Assembly (NCBI GenBank): GCA_002401525.1
Contig: NVTH01000013.1
Span: forward strand, 19,817 to 28,366
Reading direction: 5' to 3'
Origin: Moraxellaceae bacterium
GTDB taxonomy: Bacteria > Pseudomonadota > Gammaproteobacteria > Pseudomonadales > UBA3067
DNA: 8,550 bases
Every line of letters starts with the position of its first letter. Within the stretch, counting starts at the first letter, position 1. Of the stretch, positions 1 to 7,400 are shown piece by piece. The notes beneath the pieces are model-generated. The model was not told the DNA's origin, made no database searches, and was given only the letters and a program-made list of their open reading frames with translations. Both the position numbers and the translations under genes were made by a program.

Positions 1-2114
1 CCGTACTTATCCACCATCTGTTGCCAGGCGATATCAGCCACCACCGATAACGTCGCTTCTGCAATATCCGTCAAATAATCACTGACTCGCATCAATGGAC
101 GAAATGCCGACACTTCGGTGGCTGCCACTCGCAGCACATGGCCCTTCTTAAAGTGTCGCAAACATTCCATTTGCTGCTCTAAATCATCGTTTGGAATGCG
201 TAATAATTGCTGCCTCAATTCATCTTTTAAGGCATCCAAGTCAGGGTGACTAAACAAGCTTTTGGCATCAATCAACTCGTCCAATAACAGCGGCTGACTG
301 GCTAGCTGATCGGCAATCCAAGGGCTTACCGAGCATAGCGCCACCAAATGCTTCAACGCCACTTCATTTTCCAACAATAACACCAGGTACGCCGAGCGGC
401 GCAGCACTTGGTAAAGCAACGGCACGATACGATTTAACGTTTGCAGCGGCGCATCGGCCGCCACCACCCAGCCCAATAATGCCGGCATTAACTGATTCAG
501 CCGTTGCAACCCCACTGCATGACTACGCTGCAACTGTTTCGAGGTTTTTAGTTTCTCAACTTCCGACAGTAATTCATCTGCCTCAGGCTTGGAGATATTC
601 AGTGCTAATAAAATTTCCAGCAATTGCTCACGGGGCTTATTCAAGTCCCAAATTGCCGCCATATTCGAATCCGCTGAACTGGTCTGATTATCGGCGGATT
701 GTTCTTTACTGATTAATAAATCGAAATGCTCTCGTACTGCAGCGCGATGCCCATCGAGCTGCAAACACAGCTCGTCCCAAGAACTAAACAACATAGCGTT
801 CGCGACGCGCAACCGATCCGTCTCATCCCCAGGAAGATTCTGAGTTTGCTGATCTCGTAAGCCTTGGATACGGTGCTCTAAGGTTCTTAAGAAGCGATAC
901 GCCTGCTCCAGCTCCTGCACAACCAAAGACGGGTAATATTCCCCCTGCTCAAGCACAACCAGCACCGACAACAAATTCGAAACTTGTAAACGGCGATCCC
1001 GACCGCCATTAATCAACTGCACCGCCTGCACAATAAACTCGATCTCTCTAATTCCTCCAGGGCCTAATTTAATATTCTGGCTCACTCCCCGGCGGCGAAC
1101 TTCTCGATTAATCAGCGCCTTCATATCCCGAAGCGACTCGATGGCACCGTAATCAACGTAACGCCGATAAACAAAAGGCTGCAACCGCGTCATTAACTCT
1201 TGATCAGGCGCGGCCTGCAGAGAAACAGAACGCGCTTTAACAAAGGCATAGCGCTCCCACTCCCGCCCCTGCCCTTGGTAGTAACTTTCTAAGGCATCAT
1301 AACTCAACACTAAAGCGCCGCTTTGCCCATAGGGCCGCAGGCGCATATCGACTCGAAACACGAAACCATCTTCGGTGACCTGATCCAAAGTTTGAATCAA
1401 CTGCTGCCCCAGGAGCACAAAAAACGCTTGATTACTCAAGGCAGATTCACCGCCTACACTTTCCCTCCCAACACTTTCCCTCCCAACACCGTCCCTCCCA
1501 ACACAGTCCCTCCCAACACAGTCACCGCGCTGGGGATAAGTGAAGATCAAATCAATATCAGAAGACAAGTTAAGTTCTCGCGCCCCCAATTTCCCCATCG
1601 CAATCACCACCAAATGCTGATCAACCCCACTCTCCGAGCGAGGGCATCCATGCTTCACCTCAAGCCAAGCGTGTAAGCTATCGCGAGCCAGCATTAAGCA
1701 AACGTCGGCCAGATCAGAAAGAGACTGCACCACCTCTTCCAAACTTGCTTGCTGCAACACATCACGCCAAATTAAGCGCACCATCTCTCGCTGACGAAAT
1801 TGGCGCAACGCCTTAGCCAACATCGGCTGAGCGTCCACTACTGCAACATTCTCTGCCAATTGGCGCTGATAATCCGCTGCACAAAAAGACCGTTCAAAAT
1901 CACCACTCTGCAACAAACCCACCAATAACAGAGGGTCTTTAATGCACTGCTCAGCCACAAAATCACTCGCCAGCCATACCCTGTCGAGCTTCTCCTTAGC
2001 GGCTTTCACCACCGCCTGCTGAATTTCATCTAAAGCACTTTTTTCAAAAAACCGTTGCCAGTATCGCTCCAGCAATCGACTTAACTCTTTTGCAATAGGG
2101 GGGTTGTTCAACAT
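1..2114 (-). CDS. glnE: Bifunctional glutamine synthetase adenylyltransferase/adenylyl-removing enzyme GlnE (3' end beyond window)
   Basis: GlnE adds AMP to glutamine synthetase and removes it, under control of PII (GlnB) and glutamine, so it sets nitrogen assimilation in the cytoplasm. The frame is open for 704 codons from the ATG at 2112-2114 and runs off the window edge. E. coli GlnE has about 946 residues, so roughly 250 are missing. Seen in the translation: the N-terminal nucleotidyltransferase (adenylyl-removing) motif AMGKLGARELNLSSDIDLIF at residues 172-191, with the metal-binding pair D186 and D188; the third-acid segment FVFRVDMRLRPYG at 251-263; and GGIREIEFIVQ at 353-363. The helical linker follows. 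The sequence stops at WQQMVDKYG, just before the expected C-terminal adenylyltransferase motif. The protein start MLNNPPIAKELSRLLERYW fits the family N-terminus, although the Shine-Dalgarno sequence is weak. The odd feature is a five-residue repeat at 199-223, immediately after the catalytic motif. The upstream neighbour on the same strand is the GspE-like ATPase, 180 bp away, so co-transcription is possible but unproven. Confidence 0.96.
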   Translation of the reverse strand, partial: MLNNPPIAKELSRLLERYWQRFFEKSALDEIQQAVVKAAKEKLDRVWLASDFVAEQCIKDPLLLVGLLQSGDFERSFCAADYQRQLAENVAVVDAQPMLAKALRQFRQREMVRLIWRDVLQQASLEEVVQSLSDLADVCLMLARDSLHAWLEVKHGCPRSESGVDQHLVVIAMGKLGARELNLSSDIDLIFTYPQRGDCVGRDCVGRDGVGRESVGRESVGGESALSNQAFFVLLGQQLIQTLDQVTEDGFVFRVDMRLRPYGQSGALVLSYDALESYYQGQGREWERYAFVKARSVSLQAAPDQELMTRLQPFVYRRYVDYGAIESLRDMKALINREVRRRGVSQNIKLGPGGIREIEFIVQAVQLINGGRDRRLQVSNLLSVLVVLEQGEYYPSLVVQELEQAYRFLRTLEHRIQGLRDQQTQNLPGDETDRLRVANAMLFSSWDELCLQLDGHRAAVREHFDLLISKEQSADNQTSSADSNMAAIWDLNKPREQLLEILLALNISKPEADELLSEVEKLKTSKQLQRSHAVGLQRLNQLMPALLGWVVAADAPLQTLNRIVPLLYQVLRRSAYLVLLLENEVALKHLVALCSVSPWIADQLASQPLLLDELIDAKSLFSHPDLDALKDELRQQLLRIPNDDLEQQMECLRHFKKGHVLRVAATEVSAFRPLMRVSDYLTDIAEATLSVVADIAWQQMVDKY
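1446..1520 (-). repeat. 15-bp in-frame tandem repeat (coding minisatellite) inside glnE
   Basis: Five 15-bp units lie head to tail in the glnE frame and encode CVGRD, CVGRD, GVGRE, SVGRE and SVGGE (residues 199-223). Units 1 and 2 are identical. Units 3 and 4 differ from them by one or two bases. Unit 5 is the most diverged and carries the GG that GlnE homologues such as E. coli have at this place, so it is probably the original host sequence from which the array grew. The core TCCCTCCCAACAC recurs on the plus strand at 1462, 1477, 1492 and 1507. Because the unit is a multiple of three, gain or loss of copies would keep the frame. Confidence 0.93.
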
Positions 2115-2294
2115 AAATCTCAGGCTCACTCGCTAGGAAATAAGGATTGCTTAAAAAAACAGAAAAAGGGTTCGGCTCAAGCCTTAGTGAATGGCCCACA
2201 GAATATAACCGTAAATAAGGAAGACTAGAATTAGGGCCGTTATAGTCGGAGCATTAATATCAGAACGGTTAAATTTAGAGTAACGAAATTCGAA
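2115..2294. other. Intergenic region between the GspE-like ATPase and glnE
   Basis: This 180-bp gap on the shared minus strand must hold the glnE ribosome binding site and possibly its promoter, but I see no convincing consensus for either. Reading the minus strand, a very weak hairpin (GGCTTGAGCC, 2174-2183) is followed by T-rich sequence (2149-2168). The stem is too short to call a terminator. The upstream part, 2184-2294, has no in-frame stop after the ATPase and is described separately. Confidence 0.5.
2184..2294 (-). other. Stop-free in-frame extension after the ATPase stop, with a predicted membrane segment
   Basis: Directly after the TAA of the GspE-like gene (2295-2297), the same reading frame stays open for 36 codons to a TAA at 2184-2186. 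The predicted peptide begins FEFRYSKFNRSDINAP and ends in a hydrophobic run, TITALILVFLIYGYILWAIH, long enough to cross a membrane once. There is no ATG, GTG or TTG codon in this frame and no Shine-Dalgarno sequence, so independent translation would need an unusual start (an ATT exists). It may be a read-through tail, the remnant of a small membrane protein gene, or chance: a 36-codon open stretch is not rare, but the hydrophobicity is striking. Confidence 0.3.
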
Positions 2295-4145
2295 TTAATG
2301 AGACGGCGCAGGAGCGACCCGCATAACCTCTTCCACTGTGGTTAAACCATTGGCCACTTTATTCGCGCCACTTAATCTCAAACTATGCATGCCTTCTTTG
2401 TAGGCCTGGGCGCGCAAACGATTGATATCCGCCCCATTACTATTGATGATGGATTGGATTTTTTGCGACAATGGCATCACTTCATAGATGCCAATACGCC
2501 CTAAATACCCCGTATCCCGACACTCCAGGCAACCTTTCGGCAATTTTACCACCTCCGGTAGTTCCGCTTTCCAAGGCTGGGTCAGCGCCTTCCAGGCATG
2601 CTCTTCAACACAGCCATCCACCTTACAATGAGGACACAAAGTACGTACTAAACGCTGCGCCATCACCCCAGTAATCGTGGCGGTAAGCAGATAAGGAGGC
2701 ACACCTAATTCAAGCAAGCGGGTAACGGCCGATGGAGCATCATTAGTGTGCAGCGTCGACAACACCAAATGTCCAGTGAGCGCCGCTTGAATCGCCATGT
2801 CAGCGGTTTCCAAATCACGAATCTCCCCCACCATAATAATGTCGGGGTCCTGCCGCATCAGCGCTCGAATTCCCGCGGCAAACGTTAAATCAATGGCCGT
2901 ATGCACCTGCATTTGATTAAAGCTCGGCTCCACCATTTCGATCGGGTCTTCCACACTGCAGACATTCACTTCGGCCGTGGCCAACTGCTTAAGGGTCGAA
3001 TACAACGTAGTGGTCTTACCGGATCCCGTCGGGCCAGTGACTAGAACAATGCCATTGGGATTTTCAATCAAACTATTCCAACGTCGATAATCTTCATTGG
3101 CTAGCCCCATGTCTTTATTGCTGCGCATTAATACTTCGGGGTCAAAGATCCGCATCACCAGCTTTTCACCAAAGGCAGTGGGCAAAGTTGAGAGTCGTAA
3201 CTCCACTTCATGCCCGCCGTCCATTTTGGTTTTAATGCGGCCATCTTGCGGGCGACGCTTTTCCGCAACGTCCATTCGCCCGAGTATTTTGATTCGACTC
3301 GAGACCGCCGCCATCACCGCCGCGGGAAACTCATAGACGTCGTGTAATACGCCATCAATCCGAAATCGCACATTGCCGGTTTCTCTGCGGGGTTCCAAAT
3401 GAATATCACTGGCGCGTTGATCAAAGGCGTATTGCAACAACCAATCCACAATATTAACGATGTGTTGGTCGTTGGCATCAGGCGCCTTTAGATGACCAAT
3501 TTCTAATAGTTGTTCGAAATTACCCGTGGTGGTGGAATGCCCGCCTTTCGCATTGGCGCCGCTCACAGACTTGGCCAAATTGTAGAATTCAATGCTGAAG
3601 CGATGAAAGTCCGCCGGATTAATCACCACCCGGCGGATTTCCTTTTCTTTAAGGGTGTGACGTAAATCCTGCTCCCAATCGCTGTGAAATGGCTGCGCAC
3701 TGCCAATGACGACGTAATCAGAAAAAACTTCCAATGCCAGAATTTGATGTCGCTCTGCGAACGCATAAGACATCACCTCAGTAATCTCAGTTACATTGGC
3801 CTTTAATGGATCAATGATAAATAACGGTTGTTCAGCCAGATCAGCGAACCACTGGGTTAAAAAATCTAAATCAAGCACTTGGGTTGGCGCATTAGCCGCC
3901 TTAAACCCAAATTCTGCGATCACCTGCAAGCCATGCCATGGGGCCTTTTCAGCACCCCGAGGAGTACTGGTAATGACGTTGACATCGTCGGCTGCGAGCA
4001 TGCCTGCATCGCTTAACTCTCTAATAAACCACGACAAATCAACCCGCATACTGCCCCGAATCGGTGTTTTTTTACCCTGTTTACTGGCTACCAATCTGTT
4101 ATTCCTTTTCAGTACTGCCCTAGGCTGGGGGATCAACGAAACCAC
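2295..4145 (-). CDS. GspE/PilB-family secretion or pilus ATPase (orphan)
   Basis: A 616-residue hexameric-type ATPase of the GspE/PulE/PilB/MshE family. These ATPases sit on the cytoplasmic face of the inner membrane and drive assembly of type II secretion pseudopili or type IV pili. Seen in order: a divergent N-terminal domain (about 35-200); the start of the core with ASDIHLEP (245-252); Walker A GPTGSGKTT (371-379); the Asp-box region SVEDPIEMVEP (397-407); Walker B DPDIIMVGEIRD (433-444); the His box GHLVLSTLHT (458-467); and a four-cysteine zinc site with C504, C507, C539 and C542. All catalytic motifs are intact. The reading used here begins with GTG at 4143-4145. An ATG 32 codons in (4047-4049), preceded by GGGG, is an alternative start, because family-like sequence begins at MRVDLSWFIREL. 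No gspD, gspF, pilC or pseudopilin gene is visible, so whether it serves secretion, pili or another role cannot be decided. The gene is divergent from the surface protein at 4414. Confidence 0.93.
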   Translation of the reverse strand: MVSLIPQPRAVLKRNNRLVASKQGKKTPIRGSMRVDLSWFIRELSDAGMLAADDVNVITSTPRGAEKAPWHGLQVIAEFGFKAANAPTQVLDLDFLTQWFADLAEQPLFIIDPLKANVTEITEVMSYAFAERHQILALEVFSDYVVIGSAQPFHSDWEQDLRHTLKEKEIRRVVINPADFHRFSIEFYNLAKSVSGANAKGGHSTTTGNFEQLLEIGHLKAPDANDQHIVNIVDWLLQYAFDQRASDIHLEPRRETGNVRFRIDGVLHDVYEFPAAVMAAVSSRIKILGRMDVAEKRRPQDGRIKTKMDGGHEVELRLSTLPTAFGEKLVMRIFDPEVLMRSNKDMGLANEDYRRWNSLIENPNGIVLVTGPTGSGKTTTLYSTLKQLATAEVNVCSVEDPIEMVEPSFNQMQVHTAIDLTFAAGIRALMRQDPDIIMVGEIRDLETADMAIQAALTGHLVLSTLHTNDAPSAVTRLLELGVPPYLLTATITGVMAQRLVRTLCPHCKVDGCVEEHAWKALTQPWKAELPEVVKLPKGCLECRDTGYLGRIGIYEVMPLSQKIQSIINSNGADINRLRAQAYKEGMHSLRLSGANKVANGLTTVEEVMRVAPAPSH

Positions 4146-4345
4146 TCATCACTATATGCTAAATAAAATTGCTCTGCCGTGCCTTTATCATCAAATTTAA
4201 CCCCCTAGTGCTTATAATATTAGTTGTTTAAACCAAACATTAGACACCGGAGTGCCAACAAATTACACAGAAATTCTCGACAATGCATCGAACGTATCGC
4301 CCTTTTTTTCAACAATTACCGTAGAATCCCCTCCAAGATGAAAAA

Positions 4346-4374
4346 TTGACGCTTGCCGTCTAGCTTGCTATTGA
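4346..4374 (+). promoter_or_regulatory. Possible sigma-70 promoter of the surface protein gene
   Basis: TTGACG at 4346-4351 matches five of six bases of the -35 consensus. With a 17-base spacer the -10 position would be TATTGA (4369-4374), a poor match. Other AT-rich hexamers follow (TAGTAA, TAATAA, up to 4384) at less favourable spacing. The location, 40 to 68 bases before the ATG, is sensible. The -35 half is good and the -10 half is weak. Confidence 0.3.
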
Positions 4375-4399
4375 ATAGTAATAAGAATTAGCACCACAC

Positions 4400-4405
4400 A
4401 GGAAA
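4400..4405 (+). promoter_or_regulatory. Ribosome binding site for the surface protein
   Basis: AGGAAA stands eight bases before the ATG at 4414. This favours that start over the in-frame ATG at 4438, which would shorten the signal peptide by eight residues and has no comparable site before it. Confidence 0.7.
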
Positions 4406-4413
4406 TATCGAGC

Positions 4414-7400
4414 ATGCTTTTACCTCCAAAATTAACCATGACACCGAAATTGGGCTGCTTTAGCGCCACTCCGCTGCTGCTACTGACTCTTATCGCCGCG
4501 CCCAGCCTCGCTGCCACTCGTTTTGTTTCTGAGGACAACGGCGCTGACAATAGCGATTGCTCTGTCACTTCATGCGCAACAATCCTTTACGCTGTCGCTC
4601 AAGCCAATGCTGACGATCAACTCTTCATTTCCGCCGGCGACTATCAATTAAGCAGCGGCTTAATTCTCGACAAATCGTTAACACTCACCGGCTCTGGTCA
4701 GGATCAAGTAATCCTTGACGGAGTACTAATCGACGCCAGCGTGGTCACCATTGAATCAGGCGCCACGGTGTCGATCAGCGGCTTAAGCATTATTAATGGA
4801 TCAGGCAATATTCGTGGTTTCAACAGAGTCGGCGGCGGCATTGATAACCACGGTCATTTAACCTTAACGCACGTTTCAGTCAGCAATAATGAAGTTGAAG
4901 GTGACAGCAGCACTGTTCTCCTTGGAGGCGCCTACAGTCCTCTTGGCGGGGGTATCTACAGTGCACCTGGCGCATCACTCACTCTCGAATATTGCACCAT
5001 CGATAACAATATCGTCACTAGTCAAAGTCCAATGTATGGCACCGGCGGTGGTGGCGGCGCACTTGGAGGCGGTATCGCAGCCGAGGGCAGTGTCGTCACA
5101 ATCAATTATTCCACCCTCTCTAATAACCAAGCCATTGCTGAAGATTCATCCGGTGGTGGCGGCGGCGCCGTTGGCGGTGCAATTTATATCGCCGATGTAG
5201 CAAACGAGGATGGTGTTCTTATCATCGATTCAAGCACCCTCTCAAATAACCGAGTCATTGGCGGCTCGGTGAATGCATTACGGCCTATTTTTGGCAGCGG
5301 TGGCGCCGGCGCTGGAGGTGATTGCGGCGACAACTGTGCATTTGAAACGGGCTACCTTTTCCACGGTGGTGCTGGCGGAGAAGCCAAGGCAATTGCCGGC
5401 GGTGGCGGTGGCGCTGGTGCTGAGATAGACCCGCTAATAATATTTCACAACCCCACGAGCGGAACCGGTGGTATTGGTTCATTCCTTGGCGGTGGCGGTG
5501 GCGGTGGCCCACTCACTTCCAATGATAATGGCACCACGGGAACAGGAGGCCAGGGGGGATTTGGTGCCGGCGGAGGCGCTGCAGGTTGGGCAATCCCCGC
5601 CTACAGTGAAATCATTGACCTCGTCGACGACTTCTTAGACGACATCAGTGGCAGCTTAGACGATCCAGCTTTCTGGGATTCAGTAGTTGGCATCGAGAAC
5701 CCCACCATTGGCGATCAAGGCTTAGGCGGATACGGTGCAGGCGATGGTTTTGTCATTAATGACTTCCAAAGTGGCTCTGGTGCTGGAGCCGGCATTGGCG
5801 CGGCAATATTCGCCAATGAAGCAAGCAGCGTTACAGTCACTAACAGCACCTTAAGCCTCAATAGCGCCGAGGGCGGAATAGGCAATATCGACGGTCGTGG
5901 CAATGGCCAGGGAATCGGCGGTGCATTATTTAACAACGGCGCGACTCTCTTTGAATTACAAAATCTCGCGTTGATTAAAAACCAAGCCGATGCACAAACG
6001 AATTGCGCAGCGGCAGATGGCACCGGAGACAGTGTCGATAACGGAATCTACAACGCGGGTCCTGATTCAGTTTCCGATGGCTCCGATTGCGTCGGATTTG
6101 GCTCCGCCTCAGCAGAGACACTTTTGGCACTCAGTGATAATGGCGGCCCCACGTTAACGCATAGCCCCGAATCAGATGACTCCCTTAATAACCTCAACAT
6201 CGTCAGCTGCTCAGCAACCGATCAACGCCAAATGCCCCGAGCAACACCCTGTGATTCAGGCGCCGTGGATCTCGATTCAAGCGTTCAAAACAGCCTCTTC
6301 CCTAGCCTCGACCTTGGCATTCTAGTGCACACCTACACGAGCACCGATCCGGAGGCCTTGTTCCCCTCGGCCGTTGCCAGTGATGCAGACGGCGAAGATT
6401 ACGACACGCTGACAGTGTCCATCAGTGACAACTTTATGGAACAAGATCAGTTGAGTCTCGACCTCTCTGGCCAATCCGACTGGAGTACCGTCTCAGCAGA
6501 GGGCACCACTTGGTTACTTCACAATGGCGTCGTTAAAGCAAAAATTTTAGAACAAGCAGACGATCGCATCAGCCTCCAATTCAATCGACTCGATACCAGC
6601 GCATTGGTGAGCTCGCTACTTAACGCCTTTCATTACCAAAATACAGCCGGCGCGCCGTCGGGGGCATTACGTAGCGTTCTGGTGGCATTGAAAGATCTCC
6701 AAGGTAATGTTGGAAGTGCTGACATGAAAATTACTACCTCTGACCCAGCAACCCCAATTGCCGTAGATATTTACGTGCAAGTAGCCAGCGGCGAAGCGGT
6801 GACCATTTCGTTGGACGAATACGTTTTCCTTTCTGGAGATTCACTCACCAGCATTGCCCACTCCACTGCGGATTTGGGCACGATCGAATCAGATGTCTCA
6901 GCAAATACGATGACCTATACAGCCGAAGCAGGGCTGGCTGGCGATGACTTCTTTACCTATTCAGTCAACGGTACAAGTAATGTCGCATTCGTCTACGTCA
7001 ACGTGCTCCCTGTACCACCTGATGCCCAGGACGACAGTTTTGTACTGAATTTAGAGTCTGGATTTCCAAGCATTGAACTTGATGTTCTCGTCAATGACAA
7101 CCCTAAATTAGGCACCATAGACCCAGAAAGCCTTTCCATAATCACCCCCTCCTTGGGAGGGAACTTGACACTTTTCGCAGGCAAAGTCGTTTATCAAAAA
7201 AATGACCAAACTAAAGTAGGCGGGGATTCCTTCACCTATCAATTTTCTAACGATAGCGGTTGGGTTAGCGATACCGCCACGGTAACACTGACTATTAGCG
7301 CACCTGGCGTCACCACCGCCCCAGACAACGGTACAGTCCTCGCAGCTAACACACTGACCATTGACGTTATAGCCAATGATTTACCCGGCATTGCGGAATG

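Larger units (their letters stand above)
4146..4413. other. Divergent intergenic region
   Basis: This 268-bp AT-rich region separates the divergent ATPase and surface-protein genes and must contain the 5' signals of both. It includes a TATAAT hexamer at 4213-4218 without a matching -35 on either strand. It also holds the palindrome GTTTAAAC at 4226-4233, within the near-symmetrical TTGTTTAAACCAA, which could be an operator but is equally compatible with chance. On the minus strand a TATAGT at 4151-4156 lies so close to the GTG start that transcription from it would favour the internal ATG start of the ATPase. I see no gene or RNA here. Confidence 0.55.

Noticed and set aside
1446..1520. Possible CRISPR-like array.
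   Set aside because: The 15-bp units are contiguous without spacers, are too short, and lie within a conserved coding frame.
1323..1676. Plus-strand open frame encoding TFPPN/TVPPN pentapeptide repeats, resembling a proline-rich repeat protein.
   Set aside because: It is the antisense reading of the 15-bp repeat in glnE. The minus-strand frame encodes well-conserved GlnE motifs on both sides, so the plus-strand frame is a shadow.
2145..2185. Candidate terminator between the ATPase and glnE on the minus strand.
   Set aside because: The T-rich run is there, but the only stem is three to four base pairs with almost no loop and is not adjacent to the T run.
3796..4200. Plus-strand frame of 134 codons crossing the start of the ATPase gene.
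   Set aside because: It is almost wholly antisense to the conserved ATPase frame, has no recognisable domain, and shows no convincing ribosome site.
5285..5512. Minus-strand frame rich in His and Arg (RHRHRQ-type runs).
   Set aside because: It is the reverse reading of the Gly-codon tract; low-complexity GGC/GGT gives such residues on the other strand.
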